A program made the translations under genes and the position numbers. A stretch of DNA of 25,622 bases from Rodentolepis nana (Eukaryota > Platyhelminthes > Cestoda > Cyclophyllidea > Hymenolepididae), in contig UZAE01012328.1 in assembly GCA_900617975.1 (NCBI GenBank), positions 1-25,622 of the forward strand. Direction: 5' to 3'. Shown here piece after piece: positions 1-11,726 of this stretch (the first letter of the stretch is position 1; every line of letters begins with the position of its first letter). The notes beneath the pieces were generated by a model that was given only the letters and a program-made list of their open reading frames with translations, had not been told where the DNA came from and did not search any database.

Positions 1-146
1 TTTAAATTTCCCAATTATTCAAAGTGTTTTAGTGTATACCTGTTTAATTTGCCATTTGCATCACAATCATTCTCAAAATAATAAATAAATGCACTAAACT
101 TAATGGCAATTGATTTTAAATTGCTTCTTGTTAACACCAACCAATT

Positions 147-160
147 AATATTAGCTTTCT
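147..160. repeat. Target-site duplication of SINE-like copy 1 (left half)
   Basis: The 14 bases AATATTAGCTTTCT directly before the element recur unchanged at 495-508 directly after its (AAAT)n tail. A perfect direct duplication of this length flanking an element with a 3' simple-repeat tail is the usual mark of target-primed reverse transcription by a LINE. It fixes the ends and polarity of the repeat family. Confidence 0.9.
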
Positions 161-494
161 GGGGTGTGCGATAGACTTACCTTCACGTGGTGCACCCTGG
201 GCAACGTACACTCATACGGCAAAAAAGTCTATTAACCGGCAGTTGACTTCTGGCTTCTAACTACCACGACCTCCCCCCCCCCTGGTTGTCATATTCGACC
301 CCTTCCACAGTATTCCCCTTACCTTTTTCTCTACCTTTGTGTCTGTACATCTCTTTTACATCTTTGAATCGCTCTTCTGTTCCCCATCCCTCGACTTTCT
401 GCTACTTTGATGAACCTTCCCCCTCTGAAGCCCGAAGCCAGCTAAATGGCTAATGATATCTATCAAAACGCCTGCCATTTGAAATAAATAAATA
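161..494 (+). mobile_element. SINE-like retroposon, copy 1 (complete, reference copy)
   Basis: A 334-bp non-coding element. It begins GGGGTGTGCGATAGACTTAC, has a pyrimidine-rich middle, and ends in the motif TGCCATTTG followed by an (AAAT)n tail. A perfect 14-bp duplication (147-160 and 495-508) flanks it, so this copy is full length. The head contains ACTTACCT (175-182), the E-box-like CACGTG, and a perfect 8-bp inverted repeat (171-178 with 225-232) that can close a stem over the head. I see no A/B-box pol III promoter and no resemblance to tRNA, 5S or 7SL, so the origin of the head is unknown. A run of ten C (273-282) lies inside. No protein is encoded. The family name is not recognised. 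Confidence 0.88.
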
Positions 495-508
495 AATATT
501 AGCTTTCT

Positions 509-3500
509 TAGAGAATTTGTAATAGAAAGTAAATGGAAATAGGGTAATTATTGCGTTTTAACAGTGAGTGTAATAGAGTTTGATATTCCAATTTCATTAA
601 TCAAACATCACACATTTTCAAATCAAAATTATAAATCTAATTGCATTCAATCTTTAATAGTATCTACTAAGATTTCAAAAAATGCAAACTCAAATTAATT
701 ATCTTAGATGTAAAGAATTATCGCCTTCGTAATAATAATTTTATAAAAAATCTGTTTCATTATTTATGCAAATATTCAATTTTAGCTGACATTACGTTTT
801 CTTATAAAATGGAATGAAATACTTCCTTTTGGAAATATATTGGCGGCATACCAGACATATATCGTTTGAGAACCAGCATTCTGACAACTTTTAAATGTAT
901 GCTCAAAACGCGAATGCTCGTGAAAACAAAACAGTTTAGACAACTGATATTCAGCAAAATACTTTCAGACAAATTTTCTCAATTAAATGTATACAAAATG
1001 TTATAACAAAAGAGAGGAAAATTGGAGTTTTATTTTCATTGTTAAGTAAGAGCTCACATTTAGAAAAATAAATATTTAGGAAAGTAAATGTCATGCTTTA
1101 TACACCAATATGTGCCTAGGGGTTCTGTATTTATTAATCTCTTTTTGATAAATAATAAAAAGAGCCTTAGGGTATGTTGCTAAATATATATATTATGGGG
1201 GAAAAACGAATGCTTTTTAACCATAAAATTCCATTACTGATATTTGGCATACATCAATTTGGCAGGTATTCTAAAAAATGAAAATAAATACGCATTAATT
1301 CGCTGAAGACAATTTGCCATTTCACCCACGGGGGGTGGATTTCACAATTCGTATTTGTAAGGCAATTTAAATTAGTCTAACTTGAATATCTAATGGCCAA
1401 ATCATCGATTCATTAAAAATTCAATAAACATTCGTTTGGTCAGTAAAACGGCCTATTTTATCTTTCAGCAAATTACAAACAAAAATATTAGAGGTTTACC
1501 GTGAAAATTGGCACATGCGTAAGAATTAAATGAGCAAATAGATTGACATCATGGTCCCCATTTAGAACCAAAGAAGTGAGAATTCCTTTTGGAATCTAAA
1601 CCACAATTTAGTCGAAATGTTGGCATTCCGAATGAATGTGAAAATTCCATCACCAACCACTGTAAAATGTTCCTTTATCCCCATTTATGCGTAATTAATT
1701 ATTGCTATATTTTTTTTGCTTTTCTTGCAAGATGTTAGTGAAACATTTAATTTTTCCAATAAGAAGGAACGCCTCTCAATAATCAGAAGATTTACAAAAC
1801 GTGTTTAAATGAGATCGAATCATTTTGGCATCACGTTTACTTCCATTGCATTAAAAACCGAATTTACCCATGATTATCTCTCAGAGTTAATGCATAACAG
1901 CACTTATGCCACTAAATATTTCCAGATAATTCATAAAAGACAGCGTTTTATGCATACCATTTGCTGATGCAAGCTATAAATCGAGAAAATATCATCTGGT
2001 ATTATCTATGAAAAATCCAAGTTTCGCAAATGCGACTACGTTTGTCATTTTAATAATTTATCAGATCACACACCCTTTCTTATCAAAATTTGGTTCTAGA
2101 AGAAGCTTGTAAGCCTATTTAGAGGGTTGTCTTCAGCAACTGATCACAATTTGATAGTATGCTTTTACGAAATGAAGTTCAAAACCTTGGCAAGTTTAGG
2201 TTAGCTAAAGGAATATCATGGTTAATTGCGAATCGCAATCATTATTGGCCGCTCGTTTATTTTAATAAAGAATGTTTGCTGCCTTCTGACTGATATTGAG
2301 CGCATTTTTTCTGGCACGAATGTGTAAATTTCGTCCCATGGACTATTCAGTTTCAGAATGATAACGAAATTAGTGTTAATGAAGTTAACCCCCGCCCCCC
2401 CCCCAATTTCTACTGTTGTCGCACAATTGCTTAGTGAAATAAAGAGTTCAGCAATAATTTCAACCTTAAATTGCTAAAAAAGAACATTATATCTTGGATA
2501 ATGGGATTTGGAACCTTCCTCAATGAATGCCATTAGTTTGGTGCTATCCCACCAATGAGATGACCTCTTTTATTAATGTTTACTAACGCTTCTTGGGACA
2601 AAAGTATTTACAATGATATCAAATATTTTATACATTAATAATGCTTATGGTCACGCATGCACGACATAAGTTGTCAGGAAACTAAACACGATTTTGTTCT
2701 TCACATCTGTGCTGCAGATCCATGCCAACACTTTCACTCAATTATTTTCCGGACATTCACGTTAAAAAAATACTTATCTAACAGTTAAGTCTAAAAAACA
2801 ATCCACAAATCTTTCTTAACACAACGTGACTGTCGTAATGCAACAAAAGTGTCTTTGTGCTGTCTATTCTTCGATTTGTCCAAGCTCCTCTACTTTTTTC
2901 ATCCTTAATCCGGGAAAAAAGAACGAACTAATATAGAAAGATCCCTGAAAAGGTATTTCACCAATTTGTTTTTTTTTGTTAAGATTTTACAAAATTTGCA
3001 TATATTTCGCAAAATAGGCAAACTATTTTAATCATTTCATTAAAAAAGAATATGTTTGGTTATTTCTTAATTTGCCAATCAAACATAATGAAAATGAAAT
3101 AAATTAATTGATAAATAGATATTTGATGGATTAAAAAGATAAACTCTGTCCAAAAAGCTCTTTAAAATTGTAGGTGTCATTTCTCATTAAAGCGCAATAA
3201 TTACATGATGATTCAAGTTTAATTCTACCCAATAACCAACAGAATACGAACCAATCTATAAGATTGTTCAAACTTTCAGTTGCGAACATCAACAGCTATA
3301 CTACTACAACTTATTCAGAACAAACTTGATTAACATCTAAGCCTGCCCATTAATACAAAGAGTTTATCTAAATTCAGACAAATAAAACCGCTCAAATTTA
3401 ATTTATCAATTTGATAAATTTTTGCAAAGATAAAAAAACTCAATACATCTCTTTATTCACCCCCACAGCTTTGAGTAATAACCCCTGCTATTCCATCATA

Positions 3501-6362
3501 TATATTCAAAATTGCGCTATAAGCAGTTTCACAATATGCACATTGTGTTCATGTAATATATGATTTGTAGCATTTCATCATAATTTAATTTTCAGCACCT
3601 ATGTATACGAAGCCCCCAATTGTTGCATATACTCTTGTTATTTCATATGTAACTTTATTATGTATCATGTAAAGCTTTGTGGTTTCTGAGTCAACGATTT
3701 GGCATCATATAAGTTGGTTTGTGCAATACTGTAACCGGAGGAGAGGGAATTTGAACTTCAACACCGAGGATATGCAATAATGTTAGCTTATTGGAAATAG
3801 TTTGCTTCATTTACTTCGCGCATTTAATTTTATCTAAAGTGCTCTAGATGAACCAAAGTAAATTTAATTACACCCGACACTATTGCATTAAAACCATCTA
3901 AATATGTCTTCATTAATATGATTTCATTCGTATTTTGACGTTCTAATTCTTAATGGAGTTTGTTTTAGTTATTTCCATAAAACGATCTAATTAATCTGGA
4001 TTTATTCTTCCAAATTGTAATATTGAATGCCCGATTATATAAAATCAAACTTTCTCAGAGAAGTGTTTTCTCTTTAATTTTATAAGCCTAACGCAAAAAA
4101 TGCATTCATTGCTCGAGAAAAGAAGCTGCATCGGAAAAATTTTTCTATGCGAATATATAAGCAATTCACTATCTTATAATATTTAAATTATAAATAATAA
4201 ATACAATAGGAGTAAACTTGATAAATTTGAGGTCATATTTTACACTCCATGATTAACGTATTATTTTTTGAAATTATTGTTACATTTTTAAAAATGAAGC
4301 TCAACGTATTTAGATTTCTTTTTCTGAACATGAGCATTTTTTAGTAGTGAATAAATCAGTTTAGAATTCTTATATTATCTTTACAGACCATAAAAATTAT
4401 TGATTATCACTGTTTATCAAGAACAAAGTTTATTTTTTTACGGTTAACAAATAATTTTCTAAAATTCCCAAATCAGATCAACCCTTTAGTTAATTAATTA
4501 GATAATAGAAGAATTTAAAAATTCTTAAATAAATTTAACGTATCGATTTTGAAAACTTGGAAAGTGCAAAACTACGTATTACCAACAATAATTATTAACG
4601 TTTAAAGAGATAATTCGTTTCAAGCCAAACATTTACAATGAAATTAATTAATTCATAACTTAAGAGCATGACACATTTTGCTTGTTTTGAGGGCAATTAA
4701 AAGAACGCCTTCCTTTTTTCTTTTAAATTACGTATCGTATGTACAAACAAACACATATATATTGGTCAACAAAGGAAAGGATTTTAAAAATAAAGGTAAG
4801 AGTATTTGCACTGAGCTTTGTTGTAGTTTTCGGTCGTTAGAAATAAGTTATATTATGAGAGCTGAGGTAAACATACAGTCATAATGAACAACAAAACAAT
4901 TTTTAGATGAGAGAACTTAGAGTAGTAAAAAAGAACGGCTTTGGAAACATAGAAGTAATTGTGAGGAGAGAGAAGTATGATAGAGAATGAGATGGCAAGC
5001 GCATGGATTAATCCTGTATTCTCCATGTCCTGGGATCTTGCAAAGTCTAAATTGACGCAAAAGAGTACATTTGTAAACCAGTATTCACAATCTTCGTCTA
5101 AGAGCACTGTTTAAATAAATTTCAAATGCCTCAAACGTAATTTAAACCGCAACAAGCTCCATAAATAATACTTATAATATTGCATTCAGCACTTTTGGAA
5201 ATTTTCCCAGATATTAAAATATGCAAAATTTGTCCCATTTATTGTCATCATTGAACGCTTATGAACAAGGCATCAAAGCATATTGTGTAATATCAAATTG
5301 TATTTGTTCTCATTATCGGCATAATTATAAAATATTACATAATCTAAAGTCTTCAAATATACTATAGAATAAACTATTTTGACAAGTTAAGGATCCTATT
5401 TTTCAAATTTCTAATTTTGCAGTGCGATTTATATTTAAAACCCACGTTCGGGTTTCTTTTATCATTATTGTGTTTACTTACGTTGGATCCAAAAGAATTA
5501 TCGCATTAATTATGTGTTCAATCGCTACTGTCAATATTACACGTAGAGCTGAATTAGGCAATTTGAGTTTTATTCGATATTTGTAATAAAAATTGATGTG
5601 GTTAAGGGAATTTCGCATTAACGTTGTTTGACTTTTAAAAACTTGTTCAGTTAAACTCGTATGAATTGTCTAAGCGTTTCAATAAAAAACAAATAACTTT
5701 GTATTTAATATTTTCTACCTTTTATCTACCGAATAGCTTATTTTATGTACTAATAAAAGTTGTTGTCTGATTTTAATTTTATATCCATTTTAAAGCACCC
5801 CATGCACAAGACTTAATCAAATGTATTGTAAAAAGCGAAAAATTAACATTTTTCTTACATTGACAAAAATAATGCAGTAAAATTAGAAAGCAAAAACAGG
5901 CCGTAAGACTTTTTCAGCTAGTAATACTTCATTACGATCATTTAGAGTTAAAATATCTGCGCAATATTCATGGATTTATTAGAACAACGTTTATTAATCT
6001 CTGGTTTAAAAAGATAAATTGGTTAGATTTTTTTAAAAAAATAGAGGGTTTCATGCCTACTGAAAGCATCGTACAAAAAAAATTTAATTAAGTAAGAACG
6101 GACTTTAAGGAAACAAATAGATAAAGGAAACATATAGATAAAAAGCGGTTGATAGCACTAAACTTTAACTCAAAATAGAAAAACTTTTTACTGCCAATAA
6201 GATATAGACAGCCATATATTCCTAAAAAATTTTGCAACACCTCATTTATCATCATTTTTATTTTAAGGTATTTGGAGATTTATAATAATGCACATTCACT
6301 ACTTTAAATTAATGTCCAATTTATTAAAATTTAACGAATTTAAATTTTCCTCTTCTTCTAAT
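509..6362. other. Non-coding AT-rich stretch
   Basis: No gene is recognisable. The few open frames (for example 4678-4884 plus and 4853-5107 minus) are short, AT-biased in composition, overlap each other on opposite strands and lack any familiar domain. A broken poly-C run lies at 2389-2404. Many TAATTA-like words occur, as expected from base composition. I see no tRNA, rRNA or further copy of the dispersed repeat. Confidence 0.6.
2389..2404. repeat. Poly-C tract
   Basis: Five C, one G, then ten C in otherwise AT-rich DNA. On the minus strand this is a G-rich run able to form a quadruplex in principle. It is more likely a slippage-prone homopolymer and a possible assembly error site. Confidence 0.8.
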
Positions 6363-6685
6363 GTATTTATTTTAAATGGCATGCGTTTTGATAGCTATCA
6401 TTAGCCCTTTAATTGACTTCGGGCTTCACTGAGGGAAGGTTCATCAAAGTAGCAGAAAGTCGATGGTGGGGAACAGAAGAGCGATTCACAGATGTAAAAG
6501 AGGCGGACAGACACAGAGGCAGAGAAAAGGGTAAGATGAGTACTGTGGAAGCGGTCGAATATGACAAGCAGTCGTGCCATGGTATTTTGAAGTCAGAAGT
6601 CAACTGCCGGTTTATAGACTTTTTTGCCGTATGAGTATACGTTGCCCAGGGTGCACCACGTGGAGGTAAGTCTATCGCACATCCT
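6363..6685 (-). mobile_element. SINE-like retroposon, copy 2
   Basis: Near full-length copy of the family defined at 161-494, inverted. On the plus strand it runs from the tail complement (TATTTATTTTAAATGG at about 6364) to the head complement (AGGTAAGTCTATCGCAC at 6664-6680). It keeps the intact palindrome CCACGTGG, the ACTTACCT octamer and both arms of the 8-bp inverted repeat. The antisense 3' splice-like AG found in copies 1 and 4 is lost here (GGCATGCG instead of GGCAGGCG). A 73-codon open frame from 6413 runs through the antisense strand, but its frame differs from that of other copies and I do not regard it as a gene. No clear target-site duplication was found. Confidence 0.85.
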
Positions 6686-9600
6686 CAACTTTTCCTAACG
6701 TAGTTTTGTAGAAAAACCGTTAAAGTATAAATTTTGATGACATTTTGAAACAAAAAATTACATCAAGCCAATACTTAGGGCAAAATTGAAGAATATTATT
6801 GTTTTAAGAATCGTAAAAATATTATTTTTAAATTAATTTAAAAAATGATACTTTGGTTTAATATTTTTCACCTGCTCTTTACCCTGATAATCTTTTTATC
6901 CACTTGCCTTTAATTCATCTTATTTATAAGATTGATAAACCTTAATTTGATTGTAGACATATATATTTGAAAACAATCTCTTATTTACTTTATGCACAAA
7001 ACGATAGAAAATTAACGAATAATCCAATTTCTTTTAATTTTTTGCATTTATAGTTAAGAGCAAATGGTTCGATCAAATTCAATATTTACGTATTCTCATC
7101 GGAAAGGTTTTTCCTTAACCATCACATTTCACGTATTAACTAGCGAAAACATTATCGTTTATCTTAAAGATGAACAAGGAAATGTATACATTAACTCGTT
7201 GAATATTTAACCTACCCACAAACATTCAAAACACTTTGGAACCTAATAAAGGTAATTTCAAGGAAACTTTAAATAGTTGACGATGAAATTTGAGAGCAGC
7301 AGTATAGGTAATATCTTTTAGCACTCGAGTGAAAAAATCGCACTAAATGTAAAGAATTAAAATGTGCTTAATGCATTTATCACGCATTCATTTTAAAAGG
7401 TTCCGCTTCAGTAATGCAATTAAGTCCTTGTAGAAAGGCGTTCCTACATCAATTTATGTGTAAATAATTTCATTTAATCACAAAATAAACTCACCTTTAG
7501 TTTGCATTTGGCATATAATTTTACGAAAGAAAACATTATTAATTCATAAATATTCACTGGTGTGATCATTATCCACTCTCTGGTAACTAATAAGTATAGT
7601 CACGAGAGAGCTGAAAGTAATTCAAAAATAAACTCTTTCGCCATTCAAGTTCGAACTTATAATCATTGCATTAGTGCCAAGTTACTGCTTCTCAAATGGA
7701 ACGTTGACCGCTGAATGACTCAATTACAGACTTAGTATCAAGCTCTTATCACCTCAAATCATTTTTAATTTTGAGGGGGAGAAACGGTTTGCTTCAAATC
7801 TGCTTATTCACCATTGAAAATGTTAAAATGCATTTTTTTTTGGAAGTAAAAGTGTTTAATTCTAAATAATTACTTTAATCAATAGAATAAATTTAAGGTA
7901 AATATTTAAAATAATTTAAAATTAAAATTTAAAATTTAAAAAAATAAAAGTCAGAATAGATGCATATATTTTAACAACTCTTATCCATGTACACATTGCG
8001 CATAGATTTTCTTATACCTCAATCGATATTTTAAACTCAAACAAACTGAAATATATGAAATATAGACATAATCCTTAAAAGCCATAAATTTTTCGTATGA
8101 AAATCGGTAAATTACCGAAAGGAAAAAATTCGAATTAATGAGAGTTAGTCTAGGGCTGGGAACATTGAAAGTTGGGTTTCCATTATTGCATATTGATTTT
8201 TAATTGATTGGTAATGCTAATTTGCTATTATTAATTTATTTTAAGTGAAATATAACAGACATTCAAATGACTCTATTTCATTAACCATTTCCGGTCCATG
8301 TTTCCGAATACAAGTAAAATTCGGAGAAGACGCTCAATTAATCTTTTGTCCAAACCCCCTTTCAATTATCTTTAAAATGCAGTGTAAACTAAAGTTGAAG
8401 ATTTGTGAATTAATCACAAGCATAAAATGAACGATAATTTAATTTGTCTACTAAAAATTACTTTGAGATTTATCGATCCTTTATTCATTATAATAATGAT
8501 ATTCGTCAGTATATTCTGCTTTCAATGGTGTAAATGCTCTTATAATAATTATTATGCAGTGGATTATATGAAACAAAAGTATATTTTATTAATAATATTC
8601 TTCAATTCGTTTTAAATAAATAACGCAGGACGACTATTTTTTGACTAAATATTTGTGTTATTCGCATAGTTATATGTCAATATCTCCTCCAGAAATAATT
8701 AACTTTGAAGAATATATTCTTAATTTACTACTTTAAAACAGTATTTGCCCTAAATACAAAAGTCATTGATATAATCTTTTCTTTTAATCTTAATTATTCT
8801 AGAGAGAATCTTTTGGATCATCTGATACTGAAAGAGTTTAGTCGAATGTATTTATAATTTTAGCACATTTGGCTTAAGAGTAAACAATTGTCCTCCACTT
8901 TCAATTCTTACCGGAAGGTGTGTCATCAGAAATCGGAAAGTGGAAATTATATTTGCCAACCAACCAATTTGCCTCTAATCTTGATGTGACTTGTTGTATT
9001 ATCAACCCTTGCATTTTTATTGCTCCCATTAAAATGGCTCGATGGCTTTGTCCATTTTTGCCGTTTCGTCGTAATTGAAATTACAGAAATACTGACCGCC
9101 GACCATAATCAGAAAGCCGGCTTTTATTACTTCCCATAAAAAGTTGGTTTGGGTATGTCTTGAAAACGCAGACAATTAATATGATGAAAAAATATCTTTC
9201 TTATACTATACGCGGCAAAACTAGCTGTAGTAATTTCCCAGAATATTAATGGATTTTTTGTTAAAATTGACACTTTGAGTAATCCACTTTACGGGAAAGC
9301 TGGAATATTCAAGTCAATCGCTCCGCTGTGTTAATGTGTTATCAGGCCCAATTATTTGTAACCGCCAGACTTAACATGATACGACTTCATCAATTCATCA
9401 GAAGAATTTCATTAATAAAAAAATATGCCCTAACGTATGAATCAATTTGATAAGCTTTTTCATGACAAGCATTGGCATCCACCCAAAAAGTCTTCCCAAT
9501 TCACGGAATTGACTGATTTGCGATATTTACCGAATAAGCGTTCATATGCACAGTTTACGTAAATTCTTTTCAAATGTAAATATAAATACTTAGACTGACT

Positions 9601-11442
9601 GTTAATGTCCTTGACGCATGAATTTTTCAGTATCACATTTTAGATAAACTGGTGATGAATTTACGCATTAAAAGAATCAAGATTATTTGGTATCAAGAAT
9701 ACTCTTCATAGATGGTAGCTCTTAAGACTCAGTTCAACTGGCATGAATGAATAACTCCAGTTTAACTTGTTATATCTTGGCAATTATTATTCCTTACATT
9801 TTAGCAACATATCTAAATTAAATTTTTGTATTAAAAGTTAAAGAATCTTTATTGCCACACCTATCAGACGTAAATTATAAAAAAACAGGCCTAAAATACA
9901 TCACTGGAGGTCTTGGATGTTTCAAAAAATTCTTCAGGCTGAATTGTGGACAGTCGAATAGAACTGTGATTTCTTTACAAAATTGAGCACCAATTCGAAT
10001 GCATTTACTCAAATCTGTGTTCATTAGTCACTACTACTGCGGTTTTAACAAAAAATTCTATTATATTTGTATCTCTAAATGCAGAATTCATCTCTCCAAA
10101 CGATTAAAATAAGGTCAATTTTAATATAAAGTATTTCTACTTTTCTTTTGTGCCGGTATAAAATTTAATCAAAAATTAGAAAGAGCAGAAATGGAGGCAC
10201 GCGGTTTATTAGTCCATCTTGAACCCACTGGTCGGTATATTATGATTGTAAGTAACGTGAATGTGTTAAGCCCTTGAAAATTAGGACGTTTATAGTTTAA
10301 CACATTTTTGATATTTGAAAATGAAAAATTATATTGACCTCGGTCTTTGCAGAATTGAATTCTTTCATACGCATTAAGCAAATGAAAGACTCTTCGAATA
10401 TGCATTTGAGGAAATGTATGAAGTCGAAGTAACCACATCTTTGAGTCATTATTCACAAAATTTTTGAAAAAATTTTCAAGTTTGTAAATAGAATTTTATT
10501 GATCCCTTAAGTTCTTTAACGCATCAAAATTAAAAATAGCTTAAGTTATCAAAATATTTAATAATAACCATCTTAAGCTTTTTGAGCCGATGCTTCGTCG
10601 AGGTTAATTGCGCAGAAAATTAATTGATTGACATTTAACGCATATTTTGGCTTTTCGCTCATAATTATTCTTTTGAACAAAGTGATCATATTTTATTGAT
10701 TTCCATTACCTAATTTCAGTCATTTCAATTAAGTTGGTTGAAAAAATTAATTAATTAAATAATATTACGTGGAAGTATTATGTTCTGTTTAAACTACAAG
10801 GCATCAATTTGTTAAATTAAAGCGTAAATAGTATTCAACGGAATTAAAAATCGCTTCTATTAACTTTTCGAATTCAAATTGAAATTACAAGCGCAAAAAA
10901 ATCATGTTAACCTCTTCCTGAAAAATACTCAACTTACATAAACGTTTCGGAAATCCATTCACCCATAGGTTTTGCTAAAATTCGTCTGCAAGGAAGACAT
11001 CACGAGTCAGTTTGTAATTTCAAAGCGATAAAAGCCAATGGTTAAATCATTATCGGGCAAGAATTCAATAAAATTGAGGGTACTTTAAGACGTCTATGAA
11101 AAATCATCAAAACAGGACGACCATAGCACTTTGTAGGCACAAAAAGAAATTAATTTAAAAAAGTTTAAAAAGAACCAATATTATACATTACAGACAAAAG
11201 CTTGTAATTAAATTCCAGCAATCTTCGTTAGGCTTTATTATTACAGCACTTGATTTACTAGAATTTTGATGAGCGCACATCTAAAAAGAATTTTATTGCT
11301 ATGACATCTAATATTGCCCTTCAACATAATTTTTTTCCACTGTGAACGGGAATCGTCAATGTGCTTTACAAACCATTTATGCTTACTGAATCAGTATTTA
11401 TAGATGTATTTGCTAATCATGATAATACTTCAAATCTACTTT
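6686..11442. other. Non-coding AT-rich stretch
   Basis: No gene is recognisable. Open frames at 8245-8430, 8427-8615 (plus) and 10169-10456 (minus) have no domain, no homologue I recognise and AT-driven composition. Low-complexity A/T runs occupy about 7860-7950. Sub-stretches around 8890-9360 and 10570-10720 look more complex than the surrounding simple AT sequence and could be regulatory, but this is only an impression. Confidence 0.55.
10625..10633 (+). promoter_or_regulatory. Possible PBX/MEIS-type binding site
   Basis: TGATTGACA matches the first nine bases of the known PBX-PREP/MEIS decamer TGATTGACAG. Nearby are AATTAATT (homeodomain-like) and, at about 10676, GAACAAAG (SOX/TCF-like). 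Short AT-rich matches arise often by chance, so this is only a hint of an enhancer. Confidence 0.15.
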
Positions 11443-11652
11443 TTTATTTATTTCTAATAGCAGGCATTTTGATAATTATCATTAGCTCTTTAGGTAAATT
11501 TGAGCTCCACAGAGGAGAGAAACATCAAAGTTGGAAAATTTCGAGAGGAGGGAAAGAAAAGTGGCCTACAAATGTGAGCGAGACAGACAGACGCAATGGA
11601 AGAGAAAATTTAAGATTAGTTCTGTTGAAGTGAACGAATTTGATATAGAGTG
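11443..11652 (-). mobile_element. SINE-like retroposon, copy 3 (5'-truncated)
   Basis: Inverted copy recognisable on the plus strand from the tail complement (TTTTATTTATTTCTAATAGCAG, about 11443-11463) through ATTATCATTAGCTCTTTAG and the GACAGACAGACGCAATGG segment. It stops at about 11652. The whole SINE head, including the hairpin and the ACTTACCT octamer, is missing. The sequence switches directly to a proline-tRNA-like segment 2 bp further on. An open frame (11361-11633) runs through it by chance. No target-site duplication was recognised. Confidence 0.72.
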
Positions 11653-11654
11653 TG

Positions 11655-11726
11655 GGCTCCGTGGTCTAAAAGTATGATTCGCGCTTCGGGTGTGCGAGGT
11701 GCTGGGTTCAAATCTCAGCTGGGCCC
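11655..11726 (+). tRNA. tRNA-Pro(CGG)-like sequence, probably a tRNA pseudogene or SINE head
   Basis: A 72-nt segment folds as a tRNA and aligns without gaps to animal tRNA-Pro. The anticodon arm has 5 bp (one G-T pair) around loop TTCGGGT with anticodon CGG at 11687-11689. The T arm has 5 bp around TTCAAAT. The acceptor stem pairs at six of seven positions (C6 faces T). The B box GGTTCAAATCT is good. In the D loop the usual GGGG is AAAA, removing the conserved G pair and weakening the A box. No TTTT terminator follows closely (the first is at about 11812). It abuts a truncated SINE end, so it could be a decayed gene or the head of another, tRNA-derived SINE. Confidence 0.6.

Noticed and set aside
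161..240. SINE head as a U1 snRNA-derived or spliced-leader-RNA-derived sequence
   Set aside because: The identity to U1 stops after the eight splice-pairing bases. No Sm site or leader-like arrangement follows the donor, because the element ends there.
6413..6634. 73-codon open frame through SINE copy 2, and related frames at 11361-11633, 23166-23546 and 23433-23672
   Set aside because: They run through repeat copies. Copies 3 and 6 share a frame with similar text, but copy 2 uses another and has a stop in the shared one, so common ancestry of the repeat explains the likeness.
10169..10456. 95-codon minus-strand open frame
   Set aside because: No domain, AT-driven composition and no splice or start context. 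This length is expected by chance in a 25-kb AT-rich window.
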